This document shows, piece after piece, positions 1 through 11,600 of a stretch of 64,000 nucleotides of DNA. How positions within the stretch are numbered: the first letter of the stretch is position 1; each line of letters opens with the position of its first letter. A program made the position numbers and the translations under genes. The DNA is from Turnera subulata (lineage: Eukaryota; Streptophyta; Magnoliopsida; Malpighiales; Passifloraceae). The stretch lies in NCBI GenBank assembly GCA_028386065.3, contig JAKUCV010000214.1, forward strand, positions 63,358 to 127,357. The letters run 5' to 3'. The notes beneath the pieces were generated by a model. That model made no database searches. It saw nothing but the letters and a program-made list of their open reading frames with translations, and was not told the origin of the DNA.

Positions 1-414
1 ATTCATTAGAGCACCAATTTGCTGCCTAAGCTTCTTCCTTTCCATCAACCATCTCTGCTCTTGTGAAGCATAGATGCCAACAACTTTCTCATTTGCCTTT
101 GCGTCCTCTCGCCTGATCTTCTTGAGCTCTTCAATCTCTTTCTCCGCAATATCAAGCTTACGGAGAAGCTCGTCCTTACCAGTATTTGCTGCTCCTTGTT
201 TCTGGATTCTCCACACTAGCAATCCCAGGAGTTGAGTGCTTCCCTGAAGCATTTTATCACATAATTCGGACCATCTCTCCTCTTTTGCTTCTGGTCCTGA
301 CAAGACCTTGAGAGCGAAAAAGGCACAAGAAACGCCAAAGTACATTGAATAGAAACTGTCATTCTTCTCTTGAGTGACAATACTATATGAACCGCACATC
401 CCCTTTCCATCCAT
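1..414 (-). CDS. coiled-coil protein of unknown function, 5' exon (partial)
   Basis: A frame on the minus strand starts at an ATG at 414 and stays open for 138 codons to the window edge, so this is the N-terminal part of a longer gene. The protein begins MDGKGMCGSY, then has a short segment rich in Phe, Tyr and Met (YSMYFGVSCAFFALKVL, about residues 23-39). A Lys/Glu-rich stretch with heptad-like spacing follows from about residue 85 (LLRKLDIAEKEIEELKKI), which I read as the start of a long coiled coil. A different start at 422 in another frame gives only 68 codons with no coherent composition. Codon use and the absence of stops support a real exon. I do not recognise the family with certainty; plant coiled-coil proteins of the myosin-heavy-chain-like class are the likeliest relatives. 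Product and function are left open. Confidence 0.6.
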   Translation of the reverse strand, partial: MDGKGMCGSYSIVTQEKNDSFYSMYFGVSCAFFALKVLSGPEAKEERWSELCDKMLQGSTQLLGLLVWRIQKQGAANTGKDELLRKLDIAEKEIEELKKIRREDAKANEKVVGIYASQEQRWLMERKKLRQQIGALMN

Positions 415-3400
415 TGCAACAAAAAGGTCTTGCTACTTCACCTTGGAAAAGAAATGAATATTGGTGATTCAATCAAAAGAAAGGGAGAAAAAATCTTGAA
501 TTTCTGGCACTCAATTGCTTGCAAAAGATTCACATCCGTCCATTTGTCATAGGTGTACTACTCAGGAGGAGACATATATACCTAGTGGTCTAATACTACA
601 AATAATTGAAGCCAAAAAAGCATCAAAATGATTGAGAAACAATAATGAATGGTACAGTTTAATACGTCTACAGTGGAATGATGTAAACCAATAATTCAGG
701 TAGAGAATAATTCTGGTGAAACTTACAGAAGGGAAAAGGCCAACTGCTTCTTCAACTGAAAAACCAGAGACACTAGGCTCTTGGGAACAGAAAATTGTAG
801 CTTACAGCTGCTTAAAGACAGCAGCAGTATTGTGTTTCAACTGATACCCCAAGGACCACTTTCAAGGCTTCACCAAACTGCAGAAAACGTGTACTTCATT
901 TCTCAGAAAAATAACCAGAGAATGCCAAAACCATGTGTCTCCTTCTCACAAATGAATACAAGGATTGCAGAGTCAGATAAAGAAAAAGGGGATGTACCGT
1001 AACAGACTGGAAGAAAGCCATCCAAAGTGTTTCCTGGATTTCAGCAAAAGCCTGACCCAATGAAACCCCAATATAGCACCACTTTCTCCTACCCAGTCCC
1101 CACCAACTTTTTTTCTCCTTTCCTTCTTCAGCTCATGCCATGACTCGCTCTTATGGCAAACCAAACCTCAAGATTCCTGGTGATTGTCACCATTACTATA
1201 TAAGATCCTAAAGTTCAAGTGGGTTAAAAAAAGAAGCATTTCTCTATCATATAAATGTACTTTTTCCTATATTGGCTTTATCTGCTCAATATATCATGTG
1301 AATTATTAAATTATTGGAACAAAACTGGCAAAGAGTATACAAGAATATCTATCACGAAGTTAGCGGATAAATATTATGATTTATCATGGGTTAGGAAAAT
1401 ATGATAATGATATTTTTCCAGGACCCAAGTTGATTACACCTCTCAACAACCCTTAATAAATTAGTCAATTTTCTACCTTTAGATTGGTTGGTGTCTGAAA
1501 ATGTAAAATATATATGAACCACATAAGCTTAATAGCTTGGTATGGACCACATCATCTCTGTCATTTTACCATTGGTTTTGTAACTGCAACTGCAAGTCTG
1601 GTAGTAAAGAGACAGGGTTAGGTAAGCTTGTCATGAAATGGGAAACTCCACGACTAAATACTAGAAAAGCTCCATTCTTCGAAAAGCAATAGGATGCAGT
1701 AAAAAAAACCCTTGCTACCATTCCCAATAAAGTTTACGTTAAGTGTTTCCAAAGCCATAATAAAGAAAAGAAATAAAGAAAGAACGAATGCAGATAAGCA
1801 GGATGGGTTTTATGTACCTGTAAAGGAGATTTAGCAGACTACACGTTTTTCAGGAGTAGAAAGGCCGTGGGAAAAGAAAGAGCAAGCAATCAAGAAAAGC
1901 TTCTATGAGTTCCTGTTCATTACTATGATGAAGCCACCAAAGAAAGCAAGTCTTCATGGGTCCAAATATTCCAAATGGGTTGCCTGTGTGTTGAATGTGC
2001 TTCCCTTGTTATACCTGTAAAGCTGAAACTTGTACAACAAAAACTGTACAAATCCGATTTATTATAGTAGTTTTTATATCAAAGGACTTATCATTAGCGC
2101 CTTTCAATTATTTTAATATTCCAACACCACAAGATCTGCCCTTGGAATCTGCAAATGATGCTGCTAGATTCATTTGATTATTTTTGAAGCGACTTCTATC
2201 TATGAATCTATCTAATCTCTTCCGTGTAAAGTGTAAACTATAGCTGAACCAAAGAATAGAGTGAAAAGGGTCCCTCTCAATTGTGTCACAGAATGGTTTT
2301 CAAGGATTTGTATCTTGAAAATGGAAACTTCAAGGGTCCCCTCTTGAGCTGTGATTTTGTACGAAAAAAATTTGTTTGAGGCTAATAATTCATCAGAGAA
2401 TCGTTTTCATCATGCCAATTGCCATCGTCACTTCATTACAAATGATGTTAAACACCGATTCTAGTCAAATCACATTTGATAAAAATAAGAAAATAAATCC
2501 AAATCGTCTACATCCGGGTAATGGGTCGGAAATTGTGAATCGTGTCCCTTCCTGTTTTCACAAACGAATCCATTATGCATATATAATTTTTTTCCCTTTA
2601 TTCACATACATAATGTCCACAAACAATGTGTATTATTGTAAACGGTGTGTGATGTTACTTTGTCACATCATTTAAAGCAAAGAAAAAAGCCTTGATGGTG
2701 ATTTTTCATCACAAAATTCTTCTCGGTTCTGACTTTTGAGGTGCTACCATGTGCAGTCTTAAATTGCCGGTTTTTATTGTATATTTATTATTATTTTTGT
2801 CTGGACTATTTCAATATCATGATTAGATTAATTAACTGTCCAGTTCATAAGCAATAAACAGAACGTCTATAAAAATGAATAAGGGAACTAGCTGAACAAA
2901 AGCTCTTATCAAGTTTAAGAAGAAAAAAAGAAAACGAGCTAGTGGAAATTTTGCCGTCCATATGCTCTTTCTTAGCTCGGTGGAGATTGTGACCTTGCGT
3001 TTTATAGGGAGTAAATCAGCTCTATTTCTTTTCATTTTTTTTTACAATAAATAAATAACTCTATTTCTTGTCATTATTATTTTTTTTTTGAGTAGCTATT
3101 TCTTGTCATTATAGTAGTAAGGGAACAATGACTTCTCATTCTGTTTCTGGAGAAAAAATGTAAAATTTTCTGATCCTTGATGATAGGAGCATAATTTTTT
3201 TTTTCTCTTCAATCTTTCCAAAATGTATGCCATTGATAGCGGAATCTTTCTTCAACCTAAAATTTTATCTTAAAATAATATGTTGGAATAACATGTCTAG
3301 GCAATGCCACCGTGTTTTAGGTTATTATATATAATTATGGACATACAACCATTTTTTTACTATGAAGATTTTTAAAGAAAAACATATTGAATGATTATTA

Positions 3401-4256
3401 GACCCAACTTACGATATTACTGATTCAGGAACCCTGTTACTAATTTAATACCGAGGTAGAATGTAGAAGGCGTAAGGAAAATAGTATTTTTGTTTTGGAT
3501 TATGTTTAAAATGTTGGACATGAGTGTGCGGGTGCTGTGTTTTCCTCTCAAATTTTAAATTAGATTTTTGCTGATAATAGGGTCATGTCTTCCCCAAACT
3601 CGCCACAAGCTCTGCACAACAAAAATCAACAACTTGCAGCTTGCAGCCAAAATTCTTGTCATAATCTTTGAAATTAGGTAAGTCACAACTTTCTTAGTAA
3701 GATTAATTTTATTCAGAATTGGTTGTTAATTCGGGATGGAGGCAGAAAGAGTTACTTAGAGATTTAATTCTTCAAGTTGAATTGGTAAAGTTTATTGAGT
3801 TGGAGTTGGTTTTCTCGTTCAGATCCATTTCCCTTCATATAATTTTCTCTACTTTTGGCTACAATTAAGGAAGATGGTAGTGGCTATGATGTCTGCAATG
3901 TCGATGATAGTAGTACAAAGTGTTGCCCTTTGGTTGCCTTTTGCAAGCACACCTCTGATGGTGAAGGTATAGATTTTGTGTTAGTTTTTCGTAACAGTTG
4001 AGCACGAACTCCTGCTACTGTAGGCATGTTATATAATGTTGACATCGACATCAACTCTACATCATTGAAATATGTCTATTTTTAAAGGCATTAAAAGAGT
4101 GTGCAAAAACACTCAAATGATTCAAATGGCATTAGTCAATTCCAGGTCGCCTAACTTTAGCAAACAAAACCATTTATAATACTATGTAGAGCCGAAAATT
4201 GATGTCCCTTTCCTCATGCATTGTTGTGTTTATTAGGGAATCATTTTCTTCACCTT
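415..4256. other. intergenic, upstream of the coiled-coil gene
   Basis: No coding exon, RNA gene or bounded repeat could be recognised in these 3.8 kb. The part next to 414 should hold the minus-strand gene's 5' UTR and promoter. Short open frames here (for example around 781-1002 and 2376-2675) have no family resemblance and are ordinary for AT-rich DNA. Between about 3010 and 3120 the phrase ctatttcttgtcattat occurs twice, next to T-runs. Confidence 0.5.
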
Positions 4257-4473
4257 GATAGGTTATGGTTATGGATTTCTTTTTTCTTTTTTGCCACGGT
4301 AAGACATATACTTATATTAAAATTAAAACAGATACATATCCATCATCAGTTCTGAATTTTAAATACAACAGACCATTAAAGAAAACATTACCAAGTTTAG
4401 ACATGAAACAAGTTTCGGAACCAAACCCAGCCAAAGTTCCAAGAACGCAAAGCATCCGAAGATAGTTAGAGTC

Positions 4474-4655
4474 CAGAGCCGTCTATTGAGAGGAGCCAGC
4501 GGAGCGACGGCTCAGGGCCCCCCTTTTTATAGGGCCCCATGTTATATCAAAATCAAACAAAGTATAAAGTTATATTTTTAATAAAAAAACTTGCAGAGCC
4601 GTATATTGACAAAGCCAGAGGAGCCAAGCCCCCTTTTCATGGCTCCATGTCACAT
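4474..4655 (+). repeat. duplicated hAT 5' terminus
   Basis: The left terminal sequence (CAGAGCCGT, then a run of agccag and agcc motifs and a C-run followed by tttt) occurs at 4474-4540. It recurs in diverged form from about 4595 (cagagccgtatattgac...agccagaggagccaagcccccttttcatggc, described in pieces). The element therefore has two copies of its own 5' end in tandem. Confidence 0.65.
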
Positions 4656-4859
4656 AGCATACTTTTAATAAAAAAAATTGTGTCTTTCTATATTTACTAT
4701 GCAACGCAGCAACGGCCATAAAATTGGGGCCCATTTTTATTTTTTTATGCCAACGACTATATTTTTTTATACTACAACGGTTTTATTTTGAAAAGGCTAT
4801 AATATGAACAATATGAACAATATGAAACTTTATTTGGTTTTCTATTTACTTCTGACAAT

Positions 4860-5294
4860 TTGCATGCATTAGATGACTCTAGCTTAAAATCTTGTTGTTG
4901 TCATTTAGCAAGGGCGCTTAAGAATGGTGATAATTGTGACATACATGAGGGTGACTTGTATGTGGAGTTAAAGTTGCTCCAACAGTTTCTACATAATGAA
5001 AAGTTAGGAGCACTTGAAATCTTAAAGATTATGAAACGTGTTGATTGTTTTCCCAACGCTATTATTGCTTACAGGATATTATTGACGATTCCTGTGACCG
5101 TTGCAAGCGCCGAAAGAAGTTTTTCAAAGTTGAAGTTGATTAAAACTTACTTGCGTAACTCTATGTCTCAAGACAGGCTTAATGGATTAGCTATGGTGGC
5201 AATCGAGAATGACGTGGTGGATAAGATCGCTTGTGAGGAATTGATTGACGAATTTGCTTTAAGGAATGCTCGAAGGACAAGTTATTTCAAGTGA
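4860..5294 (+). pseudogene. hAT transposase C-terminal (dimerisation) fragment
   Basis: The 144-codon frame ends in the classic hAT C-terminal dimerisation domain: a block resembling the family pattern 'tiPvtsasaERsFSklk.ik..lRs.m...rL..Lalisie' is present as IPVTVASAERSFSKLKLIK and QDRLNGLAMVAIENDVV. This is closest to the zinc-finger MYM-type/TTF-type transposase-like proteins common in plants. The frame opens with TTG, not ATG, and has no DDE catalytic core or BED zinc finger, so it is only the last part of a transposase. It lies wholly inside the hAT terminal repeats. Confidence 0.8.
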
Positions 5295-6144
5295 TTTTCA
5301 TGTAATTGTCATTTTTTTGAACTTATCAATGCAAAAAAAAATCTTATAGAATAATATTTTGATCGTTATATTTAAATTTCAAATTATTTTAGACTATGAT
5401 CTTCTATGAAATATATCTTTATCTTATTATAAGGGCCCCTCTTTTTATTCTCGCTCCGGGCCCTAAATTTCTCTGAGACGGCTCTGAGTTAGACCCAATA
5501 CATGTCAAATATAACCAGCAAAATGAGCATTCCAGTTCCGTTGTTGTGGACAAGAAGGCTGAACAGAGCACTCCAGAGTGCCAGCGATTTTGTCCCAGCA
5601 CCTTGTAGGCAGCATTGCCTTTACATCGGGTAAAGATGTCCGCCAAAAAACCGAAGTTCCCTCTACCCTCTTGTACGAGAGGTAGTTTGCACAGATCATG
5701 CTCCCTGTGCAAATTCCCATCCACACATAAAGAACCTGATGCGTCCACAAAATAAAGAACATGATAGAAAACTATTACCCCAATCCCATATCGACCACCA
5801 GAGGTCGTGGAACTCAAACAAGTATAGAGCTTCAAAATGAAAACGAGATTATAAAAGAGCGGGGGCCAAAAGTACGAATCACTCGACCTCATGGTGGAGG
5901 GGTCAAGGTAACTCACCCATAGGTGACAAAAAAAACCACTGGAGCTTAATCTCTACATTGGACTACATGACTATGTTGTGCCTTTACTTCACATGGTATC
6001 CTGAAAGGGGTTGCAGAGCTGCCAGAGATATCCCCTCATCACCTATTACTGAACTCTTCTCAATCTCCTTTGCCCATTCTGCCATCTGATAGGCACGAAC
6101 AAGCTCCTCTGTAGTTGCTTGGTAACTCACCTTAGTTGATCTCT

Positions 6145-7194
6145 TCAATCGTTCTGAAGATGCTTTAGAGCGGATGCATGAACCAGAGTATGGTTGTCTA
6201 GTTCCTCAACAATTTCTGCCACCGTTTGCATCAGGTCATTGTGAAGGTAGCAGACTGATTCATGGATCAGGGATAAAGTCGGTTTTATTGGTGCCTTCCT
6301 TTTGCGTTGACCCTCCAGAGGGGTCTCCAGCTCCGGAATAACCAGAGGAGCCGAGGGAGCTAATTCACTCGGGCATGGAGTCAAAGTTTTGGGGTCCACA
6401 CTTTCTCGAGCACTAGCATGGAAGTGGGAGAAGGATTTTTGACTCGAGTAATACTTCCCATAGGTTTCCTTAGCTCTCATCCAAGGCCCATAGCTATCCT
6501 CCTCTAGTAGTTCTATTCCTTCATTTGGTCCTTTTTCCTACTTGCACTTATAAGTAGCATGTGAAATCAAACCACACCTAAAACAAAACTCCCTTAACCT
6601 CTCATACTTAAATTTTATCCATATTTCCTTCCCAGACTAGTCCAAAGCATGAACCTCGGGTCTTAAAGGTTGGGCAACATCGAATTCAATTTAGCATGAA
6701 CGAATCCTTGCCAAACCTAGGAGATTCTCTAGAGACGGCTCATAGTGTAGCAATACAGGAAAAGCATCACCAGTCCTAACTATCTTTGCTCTAGTTAACA
6801 AGTTGGAAGGTATATCATGAATTTGAACCAAAAGTGGGAGAGTCTAAGGGGTACCTGGCTCAAAACCATGGTGTCGGTCCACGGCTTGAGGCATTGATGC
6901 AGATTCCAGACCAGCCAAGGCGACCCCTTCAACACGTGCTTGCGATCTTCTTCTAGCTCAAAGCCTATAAAAAAACATATTGTTAGGCTTTGGAATGACC
7001 TTGAACTTGCCTTTGATGTACCAGATCTCACTCGTCTGGTTGAGGATCTGACTTTGGGTGACTCTCCTGCCGGCGTAGACCTTACCCACCAGATACGTCC
7101 TCGCCACCAGGGTGCCCAAACCCATCTCATCCGGGTGGTCCAACTGCTCCTTCTCCACTCCTAAATCAATTACCAGACGTTTAGAACTAACCAT
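6145..7194 (-). pseudogene. LINE ORF1 (DUF4283 plus CCHC knuckle), frameshifted
   Basis: This is the coding relic inside the LINE above. ORF1 proteins bind the element RNA and form the ribonucleoprotein used in retrotransposition. The frame from 7194 ends after 78 codons and the sequence resumes in another frame with the DUF4283 core (FELEEDRKHVLKGSPW). The knuckle FCFRCGLISHATYKC lies in a third segment near 6560-6600, and the 111-codon tail at 6145-6480 carries KRKAPIKPTLS. At least two frame changes separate these blocks, so no functional protein can be made. Confidence 0.6.
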
Positions 7195-7260
7195 ACTGAC
7201 CAGCCAAACACCAGAAACACAGAGTTCTGGTACTAAATTTGCCCCCTTTAGATAAGGTTA

Positions 7261-8083
7261 CTTATAAACTCGACTTTTGTGAAATAACCAACAAATACGG
7301 CGGTAGGGAAAAAAGTAAAAAGAGGCAGATCTCAATGGGGCGGCTATTGCCAGATCTCAATGGTTATGGGCGAAGTAGGTTTGTTGATGACGGAATAGGT
7401 TTGTGGGCGGCAAGCAGGAAAAGGAAGTTTGTTTAGGGTTGAGAGTATTTTACTAGTAGTTATTATTCTAGCTTTACCATCCCTAGGTGGAAGTTGTAGC
7501 AGCAAGTTGGAATTTGCTCCAAGTGGTTATAGTTATGGATTTGTATGTTGATGGTATAATATTTGATATATCTAATGTAGTCAAGTAAGCATGTTGCCAA
7601 AACCTTGCAGAATATTACGAAAGTTTCGGGAATGTTCTAGAGCTTTTAGAGTCTAGTACATCGTAGGCCAAGTGAGATAAGTATGACTGGATATTTTAGG
7701 GAAAATATCTAGAAATTGTAATTGTAACCATGAGATCGTGGAACTTTTTGGAGGCGCGATCCAAATCCAAACCGTTCATTGAAGAAGTGGATGGCCTATA
7801 TATAGGGAAAGGGCCCCCTTTTTAGAGATTTAGGAAAACTTTTGTACTTGAGCATATGACTCACTTGTACAAACAATTTGGGAATTAATGTACATTTTGC
7901 TTTCCTCCAATACTATTCGAGTATTCTCTAGTTAACGCGGTAACGAGGTTTAAGGCTCATTTGGGCTTGAATTTGGATAATCTTATTTAAGTGCCGCACG
8001 GATTATTGTTGAAAGACTCTTAAATCCGTAACACGAATCACTCAACAACTACCATTTATTAGGAAGATGTTACATAGAGTATA
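7261..8083 (+). other. gene-free stretch with a possible LTR-like promoter relic
   Basis: No gene is seen. From about 7480 to 8050 the sequence has the look of a retroelement LTR: a consensus TATA box (ctatatataggg, around 7796-7807), a following leader-like segment and a terminal gtaaca near 8030. I could not fix both boundaries or a convincing target duplication, so the LTR reading is tentative. Confidence 0.3.
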
Positions 8084-8280
8084 CTCCCTCTGTTCTATTA
8101 TATAAGACGTTTAAGCTATTTGCACACCCCTTAAGTAACTTGTTAAATAGAATTAATCTTATTAATTGTTATTACTCAATTTACCAACTTAATCTTAAAT
8201 TTAATAAATAAATGGTAGATATGGAACAAATGAATTTAATGCTGATTGAAAATCTAAATAGGTCTTATATTTTAAAGGGG
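8084..8280. mobile_element. Stowaway/mariner-type MITE (degenerate)
   Basis: The left end starts with ctccctctgttctattatat then aagacg, the well-known terminal repeat of plant Tc1/mariner MITEs, and is preceded by the dinucleotide TA. The right end contains a decayed complement (ggtcttatattttaaagg, about 8260-8278). The length of about 200 bp is typical. The right boundary is approximate. Confidence 0.6.
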
Positions 8281-8289
8281 TTTTCTAAC

Positions 8290-8556
8290 TTGTGCCCTAG
8301 GAGCACATGATAAGCCCTTAAAAAAAAAATAAATTATTAGAATTAATATGTATTATTCTCATAATGACTGAAATAGGTGTCAAGTGGAAGTGCAGTGATG
8401 TAGCTGAGGCATCCTAACAGACTTATATTTTTGATTAATTACATTATACAAACTACTATTTATGAAAGGGTTACTTCAATCATTAGGAAAATAATATTCA
8501 TAAATTGTGATGATTTATTTCTTTTTTAGGACTTATCATATATCCCTAGGACACAA
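8290..8556. mobile_element. MITE with about 28-bp imperfect terminal inverted repeats
   Basis: The left end (ttgtgccctaggagcacatg, then ataagccc) is matched in inverted form by the right end (ggacttatcatatatcccta, then ggacacaa). Together these make terminal repeats of about 28 bp with a few mismatches. The 267-bp element is AT-rich and non-coding. I did not find a clean target duplication, so the superfamily is uncertain. Confidence 0.65.
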
Positions 8557-8666
8557 AATAAAAAAAATTAAAATGAAAAATCTTAAACGAGGAGAAACTA
8601 GACAATTTTCCTATAAAGCAATTGTTTTCTTGGGTCGAAGAATAATAATAAAATTTTGAATCTTCC

Positions 8667-11600
8667 TGTAACAGCCCGGGTAAAATTTTTTATTTTTACC
8701 GGGACTGTAGAAATTGTTTTACCGTGATTTACTGTTGAATTAATCTTGGGTAAATAATTCACGGTAAAACGGGAGTTGTTTTTCGAAACCGAGAATTTTC
8801 CCGCGCTTGGGAGCATCTTCCTGACTAACCGAGCCTGGGTTTCCAGATCCGAGACTTGGACGACGTTCAGGAGGATTAATCGGATTTTCCGAGCCCAAGT
8901 CATATTTTTTGACTCGGGACGGGATTTGTCGAAAAGACGGGAGTATCCCTGCGTTTACGAGAACCCGGCACGAGAATCCGGACCGGTCAAATGAGGCTTG
9001 CCCCGAGCCACTCTTCCTTCTCCCTTTCCTTTCTCTTCCTCTTTCCCGGCTACATTCCTCTCTCCCGGTTTTTCCCGGCCACGCGGGCCCCACTTTCTTC
9101 TCTCTTTTCTTTCTTTCCCTTCCTTTCTTTTCTCCTTTCTTTTCTTTTCTTCTCCATTTTTCTTTTTTTCCCAGCCGCCGGCCCACCCTTCCTTTTCGTT
9201 TTCTTCCCGTGACTTTCTTCTTGTTTTCTTTCTTGTTTCCTTCCCCTTTTCCTTCTTTAATTTCACATTCTCTTTCCCGATTTCCTGCAACCTCTCTCTC
9301 TTCCATTCCCTTCCTCTCTGCCATCTTCATCAACATCATTTCTCTTCTTCACCTTCAACCCGCACCACCACCGAAACAACCACCATAACCGCTGGACCAC
9401 CACTTTTCTCCCTTTTCCCCTTGCTTCTTCCCCTTGCAGCTCCTCCACCGCGCCGCCCTCCTCTGCAGCAAGGCGCTGCTGCCTCAACCCCCTCCTTCCT
9501 CCTCTCCTCCCATCGCCGCCGATCTCCTTTCCTCCGCCCTCTCTCAGTCTCACATCTTCTCTCCCCTGAATCCATCACCGACGACACAGCCAGACGACGT
9601 CGCCGCCACCAGCCAAGAGGAGCTCGGCCACGGACCCTTTCCTCTCCTTCAATCCGTTGCCACCGCAACAGAGGGCCACCGTCTCCTCCTTTCGCTTCCA
9701 CCTCGTCGCGTCCGTCGCTGCCCCATGGCACTGTGGGTAAGACGATGACGACTCATCCTCTTTCTCTTCTCTTTATTTTAACCCGGTTCATGTTGAATTG
9801 AACTAATCGGGTTCTGGTTTGGATGTTTGACCTTGGGTGTGGCTGTGTCGGTGGATGCGTGAGGCGTGATGCTGCTGGTCTGGGTGGTATCGATTGTTGT
9901 CGGTTGTGGGTGTGGCCGGAGACAAAAGGTGATGATGGTGGATGGACGACGGTGGTTTGTTGTGGTGTTGCTGACCGGATTGTTGCTCTAGCGGGGTAGT
10001 TTTGATGTTGGCAATGAATAGTAGCAGAGAACCTTGGGTGCGTTGTGGGCTACAATGGACAGTGCATGGGAGGTGGTCTGCGTGAACAGTGCTTGGCCGG
10101 AATCCGGCGAGTTTCCGGCTAGTCCCGGGAATTTTTCGGCGAGACCCGGGCAACTCCGGCGTGAACAGTGCGTTCTCCAACAAATGGGACTCGATGGACG
10201 GGTTGTTTTGGTAACTCCTCGGACTCATTTACACCTTGGCTCGGGTTTGGGCTCGGTTGCACAACGGGCTCAGAAACGGGCCGAACGTGCAGAGGCCCAT
10301 GTTCCCGAGACACATGCTTTAGACAATTTGATAATGGACCCGATGGACATGTGAAATTACAAATGGTTAATGAATTAATTTGTAAATTAAAAACAATGGT
10401 TAATGAATTAATCTATAGATTAAAAAGAAAAGACACCATTTTGGAATTAATTATGAAGATATAAGTTAATACATAACCGGATAAAATTTATTCTATGATC
10501 AAAGTATGTTTTACCATCGGGTATGTTATTTATAAGTATTATTTATTTCATATTGTTAAATAAAATACGAAGTATTATACGGGCCGTAAATTGATCTACT
10601 TACAAATATAGTTTCTGCCAGATAATTTGTACAACGTATCTATGTATTTTCTTATCTTAAGTGACTAATGGGCCGGGAAATCGACTTGAACGTTCAGTTT
10701 TGGTTTTAATTTAAAATTAAGTATAATTAGAACATCGATAGGAAACTCGGTTTCAGATTTAATTTGAAATTAAGTATAAATGGTATAATGAATAAAGAGA
10801 TTAATTTCATAATAAAGAAATTGGATATAAGACAAGCCGTATAACGATTTCTAAACCGGTATCATGCATAATCATTTTGTTTGCGCATTATGAGTGATTA
10901 TTGTGTTCCTATATGTACATATAGGGTATCGGGATTTGACCAGATAGCAGTTTCAGAGACACACCAGGTGAGGATGGATAAACCCTGATATGTGTCCGTA
11001 ATGCTGTGTGTGTAGTTTTGTGGTTTGTGTGTTTTTGTTGTTTGTTTGATCTGCTGGAATGATTGTTGACTGTTACATGATTGCTATGGTATTGTTGATG
11101 CTGTTGTAGAAACGTGTTAGTCCTGTGTATGTCTTGTTGGAAATATTGTTGAACGGTTTGATATTGTTGAATTGTTTGATGTGAAAGTTTGGTGATATGA
11201 AATTGTTGACTGGTTGTGCTGAGAAATATCCTGTGATGATTAAAAGTTGAGTAATTACTGGATTGTGATATTGGTTCTTGGATGATGTGTTGAGGATGAT
11301 GTTGGATTATTGATTGTGGATAATTGGGAAAAGGATAACGGAAATTGGAATGAAAATTGGAATTTAATTGAGATGATGTAATTGTCACTTGGAAAGTAGT
11401 GGTACGACTAGATGGTTAGAGACTAGTTCTGTGGTGTCTTGCCAGAGGGTTTGTTGGTTGGGGTGTTGACCCCGGATTTGTGATATTGGGATGTTGATCC
11501 CGGATTTGTGATATTGGGATGTTGATCCCGGATTTGAGATATTGGGATGTTGATCCCGGATTTGAGATATGGGGATGTTGATCCCGGATTGTGGTGGGGC

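Larger units (their letters stand above)
4474..5486 (+). mobile_element. hAT-family DNA transposon, internally deleted
   Basis: Both ends carry the inverted terminal repeat CAGAGCCGTCT (4474-4484, and its complement ending at 5486). The flanks agttagag (4464-4471) and agttagac (5487-5494) form an imperfect 8-bp target duplication, the length expected for hAT; two extra bases (tc) lie between the left copy and the repeat. Both subterminal regions contain gggcc-rich blocks. The only coding part is the C-terminal end of a transposase at 4860-5294. At about 1.0 kb the element is far too short to be autonomous, since full hAT elements of this type are usually several kilobases. It has inserted into the LINE relic, so it is the younger of the two. 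Confidence 0.75.
4266..7250 (-). mobile_element. decayed LINE relic, ORF1 present, ORF2 largely lost
   Basis: Read on the minus strand, this runs from a 5' end near 7250 to an A-rich tail at about 4274-4291 (plus-strand T-runs). Its start encodes pieces typical of plant LINE ORF1. One is an N-terminal block from MVSSKRLVID (start 7194). Next comes a DUF4283-like block (FIGFELEEDRKHV then GSPWLV) in a shifted frame. A CCHC zinc knuckle of the form FCFRCG...H....C follows near 6540-6600, then a Ser/Pro-rich tail at 6145-6480. Frameshifts and stops break the frame. Almost no ORF2 (endonuclease/RT) is visible, so most of it was deleted. Imperfect flanking repeats, gataggtta at 4257-4265 and gataaggtta at 7251-7260, look like the target-site duplication. 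A hAT element sits inside at 4474-5486. The zinc knuckle and DUF4283 homology are clear; the exact ends are inferred. Confidence 0.6.

Noticed and set aside
5419..5916. 165-codon minus-strand frame
   Set aside because: It crosses the right end of the hAT element into LINE-derived sequence and shows no domain.
8998..9801. 267-codon plus-strand frame and overlapping long frames on both strands
   Set aside because: It lies inside the solo LTR in a C/T-rich tract, so all frames are open by composition (Ser/Pro/Phe or Lys/Glu/Arg repeats); no domain or codon signature.
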